From the NCBI GenBank assembly GCA_963666575.2, contig CAXXYG010000025.1:62001-126000 (forward strand): a stretch of DNA of 64,000 nucleotides. Direction: 5' to 3'. A program made the position numbers and the translations under genes. How positions within the stretch are numbered: position 1 is the first letter of the stretch; every line of letters begins with the position of its first letter. The notes below the pieces were generated by a model, which searched no databases, had not been told where the DNA came from, and worked only from the letters and a program-made list of their open reading frames with translations. This document shows positions 28,070 through 40,148 of this stretch, in pieces. The stretch comes from JABMQB01 sp963666575. GTDB lineage: Bacteria > Bacteroidota > Bacteroidia > Bacteroidales > Prolixibacteraceae.

Positions 28070-29683
28070 ATGATTACAGTTTCAGATTTAGGAATACAGT
28101 TTGGGAAACGGGTTTTGTTTCAGGAAATTAATATGAAGTTCACCAATGGCAACTGCTATGGAATAATTGGTGCCAATGGTGCAGGTAAATCTACATTTTT
28201 GAAACTCATATCAGGAGAAATGAGTTCAACCAAAGGGACTGTGTCATTTGGTTCAGGAGAACGTTTTTCTGTATTAAAACAGGACCACAATGAATTTGAT
28301 GATTACAGTGTTTTAGAAACCGTTTTAATTGGGCACGAAAAACTCTGGCAAATCATGCAAGAAAAAAATGCTTTATATATGAAGGCAGATTTTTCGGAAG
28401 CGGATGGTTTAAAAGCTGCCGACCTTGAAGACCAATTTGCTGAGATGAATGGCTGGAATGCCGAAAACGATGCAGCTACCTTATTGAGCGGATTGGGAAT
28501 AAAAGAGGTCCTTCATCCCAAAAAAATGAATGAGCTTAGCGGTAAAGAAAAAGTACGTGTGTTGCTGGCTCAGGCACTATTTGGTAATCCGGACAATTTA
28601 TTGTTGGATGAACCAACCAACGACCTTGACCTTGAAACTGTTGTTTGGCTTGAAAATTATTTAGCCAATTATGAAAATACTGTTTTAGTTGTTTCTCACG
28701 ACCGTCACTTCCTCGATGCTGTTTCAACCCATACGGTCGATATTGATTTTAACCATATCAGGATGTTTGCCGGAAATTATTCTTTCTGGTATGAATCAAG
28801 CCAATTAGCCTTACGCCAGAAACTGTCTCAAAACAAAAAAGCAGAGGAGAAAAAGAAAGAATTACAGACTTTTATTGAACGTTTTAAAGCCAATGTGGCC
28901 AAATCAAAACAAACCACCAGCCGCCTGAAAATGCTTGATAAACTTAATCTTGAAGAAATTACACCTTCAACCCGAAAATACCCGGGAATAATTTTCACAC
29001 CTGAAAGAGCTCCGGGGAATAATATTCTGGAGGTAACAGGATTAAGTAAAAGTGTCAATGGAGAAGTGTTGTTTAAAGATGTAAGTTTCAGGGTTGAAAA
29101 AGATGAAAAAATAATATTCCTTTCAAGCGATCCGCGCGCAATGACAGCATTATTTGAAATCCTTGAGGGGAAAGATAAGGCTGATTCGGGCACTTTTGAT
29201 TGGGGTGTAACTATTACTCATGCTTACCTCCCACTCGATAATGCCTCATTTTTTGAAAATAATTTAACATTGGTTGATTGGCTGGGACAATTTTCATACG
29301 ACACATCAGAAATGTTTATTAAAGGATTCCTTGGGAAAATGCTGTTTTCGGGTGAAGAAATCTATAAGAAAACCAAAGTCCTTTCAGGAGGAGAAAAAGT
29401 ACGATGTATGATTGCCCGGATGATGCTATCAAATGCCAACACGCTTGTTTTGGATACACCTACCAACCACCTTGACCTGGAATCGATTCAGTCATTTAAC
29501 AATAACCTCAACAATTTTAAGGGGAATATTTTAATGTCATCGCATGACCATACATTTATTCAATCGGTAACAAATCGTGTTATTGAGCTAACTCCAAAAG
29601 GAATCATCGATAAACAATCGACATACGACGATTATATTTCAAACAAAACTCTATCAGAAAAACGTGATAAAATGTACCTTTAA
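28070..29683 (+). CDS. ABC-F family ATPase (YbiT-like) with degenerate second nucleotide site
   Basis: 537 residues, no membrane segments. The first ATPase domain is intact: Walker A GANGAGKST, signature LSGKE, Walker B LLLDEPTNDLD. A linker of the YbiT type follows (FKANVAKSKQTTSRLKMLDK). In the second domain the Walker A region reads FLSSDPRAMTALF, with no GxxGxGK[ST], and Walker B reads LVLDTPTNHLD, with Thr in place of the catalytic Glu, although the signature LSGGEKVR is kept. ABC-F proteins act on ribosomes, most often at the E site. One active and one dead site would alter the ATP cycle. It ends at a bidirectional terminator. Confidence 0.88.
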   Translation: MITVSDLGIQFGKRVLFQEINMKFTNGNCYGIIGANGAGKSTFLKLISGEMSSTKGTVSFGSGERFSVLKQDHNEFDDYSVLETVLIGHEKLWQIMQEKNALYMKADFSEADGLKAADLEDQFAEMNGWNAENDAATLLSGLGIKEVLHPKKMNELSGKEKVRVLLAQALFGNPDNLLLDEPTNDLDLETVVWLENYLANYENTVLVVSHDRHFLDAVSTHTVDIDFNHIRMFAGNYSFWYESSQLALRQKLSQNKKAEEKKKELQTFIERFKANVAKSKQTTSRLKMLDKLNLEEITPSTRKYPGIIFTPERAPGNNILEVTGLSKSVNGEVLFKDVSFRVEKDEKIIFLSSDPRAMTALFEILEGKDKADSGTFDWGVTITHAYLPLDNASFFENNLTLVDWLGQFSYDTSEMFIKGFLGKMLFSGEEIYKKTKVLSGGEKVRCMIARMMLSNANTLVLDTPTNHLDLESIQSFNNNLNNFKGNILMSSHDHTFIQSVTNRVIELTPKGIIDKQSTYDDYISNKTLSEKRDKMYL

Positions 29684-29744
29684 TTTGTAAGGCTTTGATT
29701 TAGTGAAACAAAATTAATTAAAGAAACCTACCGCTAAAAATAAA

Positions 29745-29776
29745 CAAATGCCTTTAAAACAAAGGCATTTGTCATT
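29745..29776. terminator. Bidirectional terminator between convergent genes
   Basis: Perfect 11-bp stem caaatgccttt (29745-29755) and aaaggcatttg (29761-29771), loop aaaac. T-rich sequence follows on the plus strand (tcattttt) and on the minus strand (tttattttt), so it can end both the ABC-F gene and the WecA-like gene. Confidence 0.8.
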
Positions 29777-29811
29777 TTTGAAAAGAATAGCAATTATTCC
29801 CTTTTATTGAT

Positions 29812-30921
29812 TTATAAAAACCAATTCTTTAAACTCATTTTTTTTACGGTTGATCCAACAGCTGTGTTACGTATGTTAATAATTATTCCAGGCATTTGAG
29901 CTAGAATAGTACCCAAAATAAATACTATAAAAAAAGTAGCATTTATATCTAATTTTAAATATTCCAGCCAAAAAGTAAATGCCACTACAAGACAATTGGC
30001 AAGAAGTATGGTGGCAGTTGTAGTTAAGTGGTGATTATTACAAAGTACAAGTAAACGGTGATGAATATGGTTTTTATCAGGAGAAAATGGTGATTTTTTC
30101 TGCATGAGGCGTATTAAAATAATCCTTAAAGTATCTATTAGCGGAAAAAGTATAATTGAAAAAACGATAGCCGGAGCTGATACAAATACATATTCATTGT
30201 GAGGAGCTAAGTTAAACGAGCAAAACTTTATGACTAAGGCAGCAATAATAATTCCCACAACCAATGCGCCGGTATCACCCATAAATACCTTATTCCGATG
30301 GCCAAATACATTGTATAAAAAAAATCCGGCAAGGCTGCCAACTAAAGAAAATGAAACAATGGCATAAACGGAATGCCCTGAAATATAAAACCAAATTCCA
30401 AAAATCAAACACACAAACATTCCGATGCCGGAGGCCAATCCATCAATGCCATCAATCAGATTAAATGCATTAACAATTAGCAAAATTAAAAAAATGGAGA
30501 AGAAGCAACTTACCACATAATTTAATTCTTCAATACCAAACAGCCCTCCAAAACTCAGAATGCGAAAATTACCTAAAAGTACCAGAAGTAGAGCTGCTAC
30601 TATTTGGACTATTAATTTTTTATACGCTGATATTACTAAAACATCATCTTTTAAGCCTATAAAAAACATTAGTATTACAGCAACCAACAAATACCTGTCA
30701 CCAACAACTGATTGTTTTGTCGAGACTAAAAAACTAATAATAAAAGCAATAAAAATAGCTACACCGCCTAATGTAGGGGTTTCTACAGAATGTACGGTAC
30801 GCGAGTCGACGCATGCAAATAATAATTTAGCGTTAGAAACCCTTATTATTGGGGGTATGAGCAGTGCTGCTATAAGAATACTCAGTACAAGGGCCAGAAT
30901 AATATTTGCTATTTCCATCAT
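29812..30921 (-). CDS. WecA/MraY-like undecaprenyl-phosphate sugar-1-phosphate transferase
   Basis: 369 residues with about ten membrane segments. The polyprenyl-P:HexNAc-1-P transferase motifs appear in order: FIGLKDD (Mg2+-binding DD), NAFNLIDGIDGLASG, VFMGDTGALVVG, and the HIHHRLL loop, which separates WecA-type UDP-GlcNAc enzymes from MraY. It starts lipid-linked assembly of a surface glycan at the inner membrane. It stands alone; the polysaccharide cluster with its own initiating transferase is 20 kb away. Confidence 0.88.
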   Translation of the reverse strand: MMEIANIILALVLSILIAALLIPPIIRVSNAKLLFACVDSRTVHSVETPTLGGVAIFIAFIISFLVSTKQSVVGDRYLLVAVILMFFIGLKDDVLVISAYKKLIVQIVAALLLVLLGNFRILSFGGLFGIEELNYVVSCFFSIFLILLIVNAFNLIDGIDGLASGIGMFVCLIFGIWFYISGHSVYAIVSFSLVGSLAGFFLYNVFGHRNKVFMGDTGALVVGIIIAALVIKFCSFNLAPHNEYVFVSAPAIVFSIILFPLIDTLRIILIRLMQKKSPFSPDKNHIHHRLLVLCNNHHLTTTATILLANCLVVAFTFWLEYLKLDINATFFIVFILGTILAQMPGIIINIRNTAVGSTVKKMSLKNWFL

Positions 30922-31549
30922 TAATAATTGAGGGTGACAATTATAAATTGTTATTTGATTATCATTACTTAGAAATCATAAAACAGACTCTAAAATTACA
31001 ATGCATATACCTCTTAAAATGAATAAATATTCAAAATGGGATGAAGGGGGCTTCAAATTGAGCTAAACGTACATGTAAACTTACATGCGGCGTTGTTGAG
31101 TGTATTTTTACTATTTGAGTACTATTTTTATTCAAATCATCATTAATGACTGTTTTAACTCAATAAATAGAGGTTTGTATCAAACGAAACAACTCCAATA
31201 GTAAACCAAATTAATTTTACTTATTCAAGAAATAATACTCTTTTACCTTGTGATAATTATATACCTCCTGATCATTATGGAATATTTTAAATGCCCTTCA
31301 TTCATCGGTTATTCAGCCCTAGTTTAAACGACATAATCTTTATTATCTACATCACATTATATATTTATTTTAGTATCAACCGCCTTTTATTTAGTTTCAG
31401 CTATAACCAGTTCAATATCACACAACTTATTTGAATTTATTTTTACTGTTTTGTAAATTGTATTTAGCTCATATAACTAATTACCAAACATTTATATTAA
31501 AATGAATAAACTTCAATAAAATTGTGTTTAATCAATCCCCTGATATTAA
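30922..31549. other. 628-base AT-rich gap with one short palindrome
   Basis: No ORF or RNA gene is recognisable. A palindrome catgtaa-ac-ttacatg lies at 31072-31087 and could be an operator. The gap separates the divergent WecA-like gene from the giant surface protein gene and presumably holds both promoters. Confidence 0.4.
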
Positions 31550-34500
31550 ATGAAAATAAAATCCATTCAATATTACCTGCTAACGATTTTCCTGGCACAA
31601 ATCATTTTTAACAATCATAGATTAAGTGCTTGCGAAAATATCTCACCGGATACAGTTATTGAACTAAATTTAACAGGAAAAGCAAGTTTGGAAATAGACC
31701 CCACTGAATTTGATTGTTCTGACCTTCACAGCCCCATATCCAAGATCTGGATTAATGAATTCCACTATCAAAGCAGCGGTATAAATGATGATGAATTTAT
31801 TGAAATTGCTGGAACTGCAGGAATCAATCTTGATGGATATAAATTACTATTGTACCACCACGAGAACGGAGTTGTATATAAAACCTGTAGAACTCTCCGG
31901 GACCATCGACAATGAATTAAGAGGTTTTGGGGCTATTCCATATTTTATTTCAGGAATAGAAGAAGGCCCTTATGCGGGTATTGCCCTTATCGATAAAAAT
32001 GGCCAGGTAATTGAATTTATTAGTTATGGCGGAACTATAACGGCATCTGAAGGAATTGCCTCTGGTTATCAATCGGTTGATATTGGTGTTGAAGAATCAG
32101 AAAATACCTCCTCTGGCCATTCATTGTCCCGGAAGGGAATAGGTAATAAAACAGATGATTTTTTGTGGGCTGGCACTGAGATTAATTCCGCAGGACACAT
32201 TAATGTAAATCAAACGATTCAACCTCTGTATGAAGTAGAACTTCAAATAAACCTAACTGACAACAATGGTTCTAATCTATTCTTTACTAAAATGGTTGAA
32301 ATAGAAGACAACCTGCCACCTACAATTTTACTTCCTACTGATACTTTGTTTAACTTTTATCTTGATGCGACAGGAAGGGTGCCATTCAATCAGAATCTAT
32401 TAAATCACTTAAAATCAATATCAAACGACAATTGTTGTGTGGATACAATTATATTGAGAATTTGGGACAAACAATTCTCAGGTGAGGTTACCTCCATTCA
32501 GGATACAGGTTATGTTGTTGATAAAAGTGGAAATTCAAATGGTTTTTATTTTAAAATCTCAATCAATGATACAATTCCACCAACAGCCATCTGTATAAAT
32601 AAAATGCTATACCTCGACACCAATGGTTTTGCAGAAATATCAAGTCTGGACATTGATGGTGGCTCATCCGACTTTTATCTCCCTCTTGATTTTAATACAA
32701 GCCAAACAATATTTAATTGCCAGAACATTGGAAACAATTCTGTTTCCCTCACGGTTACTGATGCCAACGGGAATTCTTCAACATGTAATTCAGTAATAAC
32801 TGTGAAGGATACTTTAGCACCCACTCTGGTATGTGATACAACAAGTTTGTATTTTGATGAACATGGAATAATAAATGCTGACACAAATCAACTGGTTATA
32901 ATAAATACTGATAATTGTGGCAATTTACCACTAACAATAAGTCAAACCACATTCAACATCACCGACCTGCAACCTATCACATTACCGGTTTGGATCAATG
33001 AAATTCACTATGACAATACCGGTGGAGACGTAGATGAATTTATTGAAATTGCCGGTATTTCCGGTTACCAATTAGCTGGCTATTCATTGATATTTTACAA
33101 TGGCAACGATGGGAAAAGTTACAAAGAGGTTTTGCTAAACGGTACTATTCCGAACGAAAAAGACGGATTTGGTGCTGACAGTTTTGGTCTTTCAGGTATA
33201 CAGAACGGGCCCGATGGAATAGCATTGGTAGATAATCAGGACAAGGTTATTCAGTTTTTAAGCTACGAAGGATCATTTGAAGCGACAGATGGCCCGGCAC
33301 AAGGATTAACTTCAGCAGATATAAATGCTAATGAATCAAGCTCTCCGTTAAGGTATTCTCTCCAACTTACCGGTTCTGGTATCCCAGGCGAAAATATGGT
33401 TTGGAATAATCCAACACCCAATTCTCCGGGTTCATTAAACGATGGGCAATTCCCCGGTTTTTACACATCTAAACCGGTAACTATAAATAAGACTGATATT
33501 TCAGGCAATACAGCAACATGTTTATCTACCATCTATCTATATGATACAATCCCACCCGAAACAAAATGTAAAAACATCGATTTATATTTAGCAACAAATG
33601 GAACTGCGGAAATAAAACCGGATACCCTTGATAACGGATCTACCGATATTAATACGCCACTCACATTTTTTGCAGATAAATCATTATTTGATTGCTCAAA
33701 TACCGGTATAAATTATGTTACACTAATGGTGTATGATGCTGCCTATAATAAATCGACCTGTACCTCGGAAGTAACTATTATTGACACAATTCCTCCAACT
33801 GCTATATGCCGTGATATTTCTGTTTCTCTAAATAACAATGGTACTGCCCTAATTAATGCCGATACCCTTGACAATGGATCAACGGATGGTTGTATACCAC
33901 TTTCATTTTCTGCCAATCAAACTAATTTTGAATGTTCTTTTATGGGTGACAATACTGTTACTTTAACAGTTACGGATGCCAACACTAACAGCTCAATATG
34001 TACTTCGGTTGTAACGGTTAATGACACAATTGCCCCTTTAGCCAAATGCCGTGATATTACGGTTTATACTGACTCCTCAGGATTTGTACAAATAGAAGCT
34101 GATACTTTCGATAATAATTCAACTGACGCCTGCGCACCATTGTCCTTTTCAGCCAATCAAACCAGTTTTAGCTGTAACGACATTGGTATTCATCCAATTG
34201 TTTTAACAGTTACTGACGGGCAATCCAATTCAGCTCACTGCACCAGTACTATAACAGTAAAAGACACTATTTCGCCGGTTGCCATGTGCTGTGATATTAC
34301 TACCTACCTTGATAGCAGCGGTACTATTCAAATTAAAACAGATACGTTCGATAATGGCTCTACGGATGCCTGTTTGCCGCTTACCTTTAGTGCCAGCCAA
34401 ACATTATTTAATTGTTCAGAAATGGGTGAAAATCCCATCGTTTTAACTGTTACCGATAATAACTCAAACAGCACAACTTGTTTAACAACAGTTACTGTTA

Positions 34501-37500
34501 TTGATACAATGTCACCTCAATTAGATTGTTTGGATACCACTATTTACCTTGACAATTCGGGAGTAGCAGAGATAAATACTTCTGGTATAATTAGTTTTTC
34601 AAGCGATAATTGTAATGGATTAACTTTTTCTCCACACAAAACAACCTTTAATTGTAATGATTTATCAACTGCCCAAAACTATATTTGGATCAATGAAATT
34701 CATTACGATAATTCAGGAACCGATGTTGGTGAGTTTGTAGAGATTGCCGGATCCAGTCAAATTGATTTGGATTCCTACCAAATTCAATTGATTAACAGCA
34801 ATGGATTTGTATATGATAGAACAAATTTATCTGGTGTTTTTATGGATGAGGGAGATGGATATGGCACAGGTGCATTTTCTTTTAGCAAGGCTATTCAAAA
34901 TGGCCCTGCCGATGGTTTAGCTTTAATAAACACCATTGACAGTAGTGTAATTGAAGTTTTAAGTTACGAAGGGACTTTTACTGTACAGGAAGGAATTGCA
35001 AGCGGAATAACATCGACTGACATAAGTGTTTCGGAACCGGGAGAAGCCGGGCAATCATTGCAGAGGACAGGCAACCCTCTATTTCCAAATGGTTTTACCT
35101 GGGCTGGCCCGCTTCAAAACTCTCCCGGAGTATTAAATCAAAATCAATTGACCATTAATTTGGGCAAAAAAGAAATCGTAGTTACGGCTGAAGACAACAG
35201 TTCCAATACCAAAACATGCCGCTCCTTAGTAACGGTTTCAGACACTGTTACACCAACCATTTTCTGTCCTGCTGATATAAACGTGTATTTTGCAGAAACG
35301 AAAAGTACCATTGGGGTTACTGATTTAACACCAGTTATTACTTCCGCTGATAACTGCGGAACAACATTTATTACTCAAAATCCTGATTCATTTTTGTTAA
35401 CAGCAAATGATCCTACAAAAAATATCTGGTTTATTGCCTCTGACCCATCGGGTAATAAAGATTCGTGTTTAAAACAAGTTTCTGCCATAGATACTTTCCC
35501 TCCGGTACTTGCATGCCCCGGTGAGTATGTGGTTTATTTCCCTCAGAACAGCTGTGCCATTGATATTTCAGGGTTGGATAGCCTGGTACAAATTGCCGAA
35601 AATTGTGGTTTAGCTGGTAAAATCCAACAACCCGAAAGTTTACAGTTAACTTTGGCTAATAACACAGATACTGTTTGGATAGTTGTTGAAGACCTACAAG
35701 GAAATAAGGATTCATGTTCGATTAAAGTAACCGCATATGACACTTTCCCTCCAATTCCCAGGTGCCAGGGAGCCACGGTTTACCTTGATGCCGCAGGACA
35801 GGCAACCATTCAATCCTCGGTAATCGATGCAGGCAGTTCTGACAGTTGCGGAAATATTCTTTTATTTTTAAGTAAAACAACTTTCAATTGTAATGATATT
35901 CAATCGGTAGGCAACGAATATGCCTGGATAAACGAAATTCACTACGATAACGATGGTACTGATGCTGGAGAGTTTGTGGAGATTGCCGGAGTAGCTGGTT
36001 TAGATTTATCAGGATATTCTATCGTTTTATACAATGGCAATGGTGGCGTAACATATAAAACCATTAACTGTTCAGGAACAATTGATAATGAAGAAAACAG
36101 TTATGGGACTCTTTCTTTTATTGCTGCAGGTATTCAGAATGGCCCCGATGGAATAGCTCTTGTTGACCCTTTGGAAAATATTATGGAATTTATCAGTTAC
36201 GAAGGAACTTTCACAGCTTCTGAAGGGCCTGCTTTAGGTTTAACTTCCACTGATATTGGAGAAAGTGAACCAGGAACTACCGAAACAGGCTTTTCCCTTC
36301 AAAAGAAGGGTTCCGGTTTTAAAAGTTCAAATTTTGAATGGCACGCACCTACAAACGATTCGCCGGGAACATTAAATTCAGGGCAAACATTTATTAGCCC
36401 CAATGAAGTTCCTGTATGGTTAACAGCTTTGGACGATAGTGGAAACAAAGACAGTTGCCAGGCTATAATAACAATAAAAGATACAATCAAGCCTGTATTT
36501 TCTGCTGTTTCCGACATTCATCTTAGTATTCCTCCCGGAATTTGCGATACGCTCCTAACCTACCCAACTATATCTGCTACCAATAATTGTGGATATGCCA
36601 TTCAACAAATTTCGGGGGAAGGGGCTGGTTCGGTTCTTCAGCCTGGTTTCACTTCCACTGAAGAATACATTGCCATTGATGCAAGCGGTAATACTGATAC
36701 TCTGGCTTTTACTATTTCAATAACAACTTATAATGCACCTCCTACTATAAATACTATTCCAAATACAACCGTTTTTCAAAATTCGGTGCCAATTGGTATT
36801 AATTTAAGCGGTATTTCATATGGAGATGATTGCACAGCTCAAACTGTTCAAACAGTTACCGCAGAAGCAACTAATACAATATTAATACCTTCAGTTAATG
36901 TTGATTATACTTTGGGGCAAACAACCGGAAAAATTACATTAACAATAGCTCCTTCACTTACAGGTACTTCAGAAATAACTGTTACAGTTACTGATGATGG
37001 AGGAACAGATAATGGAGGGATAAATACAACCACAGAAACTTTTACTATTACTGTTTTACCACCTACGTCACCACCCTATTTAATTACACCAATTCCCGAT
37101 CAGGTAATTAACTGGGGAGAATTACGACAATTGCGTGTTTGCGATTATTTTGGGTACCCCAATCCTTTACTGCTGTCGTTTATTACCTCACAGGAAAATG
37201 GCAATCAATTAGCCAATTGGATGGATTGTTCAGAAGATGGAATCTTAACTATAAATTCAGAGTTTTATGACAGGGATACTTCGTCGATAGTTGTCTCTGC
37301 TTCTGACAGCTGGGGACAAAAAGCATCTGATAATTTCCTGGTAATAATTGTAGATGAGAATCTGTTTACCTCTTCGACAACTAAAAACAATAAAGCGAAA
37401 GTCCGTTTTTTCCCAAATCCTACAACCGGAAAAATAATGGTTGTTACCGAAAATATTCCGGAGCAAACCATTAATATAACAATAACTTCGGTAAATGGAA

Positions 37501-37637
37501 CAACATTGGTAACTCACGAGTTACATTCATCACAAACAGGATGGATTGATTTATCAGACTATGCAAGTGGAATTTATGTGGTGAAAGTACGGATTGAGGA
37601 TTCGGTGTATTGTGGAACGATTGTGTTGGAAAAATAA
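31550..37637 (+). pseudogene. Giant T9SS-secreted LTD/HYR-repeat surface protein, one-base frameshift near N-terminus
   Basis: Restoring one base gives a ~2,030-residue protein. The first frame (31550-31915) has a signal peptide (YLLTIFLAQIIFNNHRLSAC) and the start of a lamin-tail-like (LTD) module, KIWINEFHYQ...DEFIEIAG. The second frame resumes the same module (VELSGTID) after the aaaa run at 31880-31883. Four LTD modules begin near 31743, 32987, 34681 and 35925 (consensus WINEIHYDN...EFIEIAG). Between them lie HYR-like modules opening DTIPPTA-C-x-D and closing LTVTD...C. The C-terminus (FFPNPTTGKI ... ASGIYVVKV) is a type A T9SS sorting domain. It is probably a surface adhesin or matrix protein. 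The frameshift may be real or a sequencing error. Confidence 0.8.
33541..34660 (+). repeat. Tandem 240-base (80-residue) HYR-like repeats inside the surface protein gene
   Basis: Units open with D-T-I-P/A/S-P at 33543, 33783, 34023, 34263 and 34503, an exact 240-base period. Each carries C-R-D-I, DT(L/F)DNGSTD, a Cys near the middle and LTVTD. The last unit diverges after its first half. Another pair 240 bases apart starts at 32566 and 32806. Constant length with diverged sequence suggests old duplications kept in register by the protein fold. Confidence 0.85.
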
Positions 37638-37746
37638 ATTTTAAAAATAAAATTGGTTGCATATCACAGCATCTTTTTAAACCTGAAAACCAAGCTGTTT
37701 AACCATTAAATGTTTATCTTTAACCATTCTCCAAAACCACACACTT

Positions 37747-39156
37747 ATGAGGCCATTTTCTGCAATAATCTCCGTTTTAGTTTTACTATTCATATTTAAT
37801 ACTAGTTACAGTCAAACAAAAAAATCAACTACTACATTTTCTACTTCATCTTTGTTTTATTCTGAATCACAAGCCCCATTTTGGCTTATCTCCAATCAGC
37901 TGGACCGAGTGCCCAATTCAGAAAAGTATTTTCAATTACTTGATATTTCACATTTTAACATACCTGCAAGCACTAAAAATTCAATTTCATTTTTATATGG
38001 TACACAAATTACCGGATATTTAGGTAAAAAAACCAATGATCTTTTTTTCACACAATTGTATGCAGGGTTGCAACACAATATGTTTGTAGTTAAAGTTGGT
38101 GCCTGGACCGATTCATTAGTGATGGCCGGGTTGTCCTCTTCGAACGGAAACCTGCTTAATTCGCAAAATGCACGCCCCTACCCTAAAATTGGGCTATCGA
38201 CTAACGGATTCATTAAAATCGGAAAAAAGCTCTTTTACATATCGGCCGCCTTGGATGAAACCATCTTAAAAGATGAGCGGATTATTAGGAATGCCCGGTT
38301 ACATCATAAAAAGTTGTTCTTACGATTTGGAAGAATTGAAAAACTACAATTTACATGGGGAGTTGAACATTATGCTTTCTGGGGTGGCTCTACCTTGGAA
38401 GGAGATAATTTACCACGTGGTTTTTCAGATTATATACGTACTTTTTTCAGTTTGCATGGTGATGAAAGTTATTCGCAAGGTGATCAAATAAATGTAGTTG
38501 GCAACCATTTGGGGCAATACCAATTTATTCTCAGCAAACAGTATAAAACTGTAAATGCTGAGTTTAGAATGAGCCATCCTTTTGAAGATTTTTCGGGTAT
38601 GGGTTTTATAAATCTCAGGGATAATTTGTATAGCCTATATTTAAATCTTACAGAAAATACACTGCTTACTCATTTAGTGGTTGAATACCTTTACTCTATG
38701 AGCCAGAGTGGCGATGATATCAGGGACGGTAATTACGGGCACAAAAAAGGTACTGATAATTATTTTAATCACGGAACCTACCGCTCAGGATTTACATATG
38801 AAGGCCGGATGATGGGATCTCCTTTTTTTAATCCTGTAATTTTAAATACAGCCAATATTCCCTTAGGAATTGGAAATAACCGTATCAAAGCAATTCACCT
38901 TGGGGGGTCCGGAAATCTTGTAGAAAGTATTGGATGGAAATTATTGGGAAGTTATTCTCAAAATTTTGGTACATACGGGAATCCTTATGAACCTTTCAGG
39001 AAACAGTTCTCAGGATTGGCTGAGTTCGTTTATTCAGCAAAAAAAATACCTTTTAATATGGCACTTTCTCTTGCCTATGATAAAGGTTCAAATTTAAATA
39101 GCGGAACAACTACATCTGTTGTTGGGTTTAAAATACAAATTGAAAAAACCTTTTAA
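37747..39156 (+). CDS. Wzi-family capsule assembly outer-membrane protein
   Basis: 469 residues, signal peptide (AIISVLVLLFIFNTSYSQ). Features of the Bacteroidota Wzi-like family (Cap_assemb_Wzi): ESQAPFWLISNQLDRVP near the start, long alternating beta strands, RIEKLQFTWGVEHYAFWGG, and LPRGFSDYIRTFF. Wzi is an outer-membrane beta-barrel that helps anchor capsule or exopolysaccharide to the cell. It follows the giant surface protein by 109 bases on the same strand. The capsule genes themselves are 13-25 kb away. Confidence 0.82.
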   Translation: MRPFSAIISVLVLLFIFNTSYSQTKKSTTTFSTSSLFYSESQAPFWLISNQLDRVPNSEKYFQLLDISHFNIPASTKNSISFLYGTQITGYLGKKTNDLFFTQLYAGLQHNMFVVKVGAWTDSLVMAGLSSSNGNLLNSQNARPYPKIGLSTNGFIKIGKKLFYISAALDETILKDERIIRNARLHHKKLFLRFGRIEKLQFTWGVEHYAFWGGSTLEGDNLPRGFSDYIRTFFSLHGDESYSQGDQINVVGNHLGQYQFILSKQYKTVNAEFRMSHPFEDFSGMGFINLRDNLYSLYLNLTENTLLTHLVVEYLYSMSQSGDDIRDGNYGHKKGTDNYFNHGTYRSGFTYEGRMMGSPFFNPVILNTANIPLGIGNNRIKAIHLGGSGNLVESIGWKLLGSYSQNFGTYGNPYEPFRKQFSGLAEFVYSAKKIPFNMALSLAYDKGSNLNSGTTTSVVGFKIQIEKTF

Positions 39157-39217
39157 TCAAATAAAGATTATTCATAAACTTTACGACACTCGTGGCAAGC
39201 CAAAGTGTATTAATTGA

Positions 39218-40138
39218 TTAAAATATTATTTCTTTTTTTGAAGGTGCCATCGCCCCAAAAATTCCCATTCCATTGTTTATATTGCTCATTATCCCTATTG
39301 GTTCTACAAACGAATTATTGGATAACGCATCATACAATGTTTTTGATTTTAAATAATAAAAATAATCCTCACTTAACGACTGGAGATTCACAACCATAGA
39401 GTATGGTTCATTATTATCGGGTAACCGAATAGGTGTTGATACCCTAAGAGTAAATGTTTTTCCGTCGATTATCTGATCTGAAAAAATATAGTATTTATTA
39501 AATGTAATATCCTGAACAATGCCATCGTTAGGCACAGCACCCATACTACTTAAGAATGCATTCTGGTCAAGGTCTATCCATTTATAACTAACCAATGAAT
39601 CATTATTAGCACTACCTTTTACTAAACTATGGTCTTTTTTTATCTTTTCTTCAAGGGAAAGTTTATAATAATTACCCGCATTCACCGGATCTTTAAAGGT
39701 AATAAATAACTCAACCCATGTATCATTTTTTACCATCTCTGTATCTACACTAATAATTTCAATTGGAATTGGAACCGTTGCTTTTGCAGTCAACTCCTCT
39801 TCCCCGTTATTTAAAACTTTAAGATCATAACTCTCGCCTACCGTTGGGTATATATTCTCAGAAAAATAGTTACCATTGTTACCATATATTAATGTTTCAA
39901 TAAGACTATTATCCTTAAAAACCTGTACTGTCCTATCATCAAGTGACGTGTAGGTATTATCGCCAAGTACTGAATTGCTTTCCATCAAACTTACCACGAG
40001 TAGATCGTCGGGGCATAAAACACTGTTAATTACCATTTTAGCACGGACATCGTCGCTGTTAAAATCAATTATTTTTTCGCACGACCAACTTATAACTATA
40101 AGGACCACCCACACACTGTATTTAACTATTCTTCTCAT
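39218..40138 (-). CDS. DUF4249 lipoprotein
   Basis: 306 residues, with a lipobox-like signal ending ISWSC (Cys 20), so it is probably a lipoprotein. The mature part has the DUF4249 pattern (DVRAKMVINSVLCPDD, VQVFKDN, YDLKV, beta-rich Ig-like arrangement). DUF4249 proteins are routinely encoded directly after a TonB-dependent receptor, as here (10-base gap), and are thought to work with it at the outer membrane. The ligand is unknown. Confidence 0.85.
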   Translation of the reverse strand: MRRIVKYSVWVVLIVISWSCEKIIDFNSDDVRAKMVINSVLCPDDLLVVSLMESNSVLGDNTYTSLDDRTVQVFKDNSLIETLIYGNNGNYFSENIYPTVGESYDLKVLNNGEEELTAKATVPIPIEIISVDTEMVKNDTWVELFITFKDPVNAGNYYKLSLEEKIKKDHSLVKGSANNDSLVSYKWIDLDQNAFLSSMGAVPNDGIVQDITFNKYYIFSDQIIDGKTFTLRVSTPIRLPDNNEPYSMVVNLQSLSEDYFYYLKSKTLYDALSNNSFVEPIGIMSNINNGMGIFGAMAPSKKEIIF

Positions 40139-40148
40139 ATCCTTTTAT

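Noticed and set aside
31785..31880. ATG at 31785 as the real start of the surface protein
   Set aside because: The first ~30 residues of that frame are out-of-frame translation of the LTD module; the signal peptide and module start are in the other frame from 31550.
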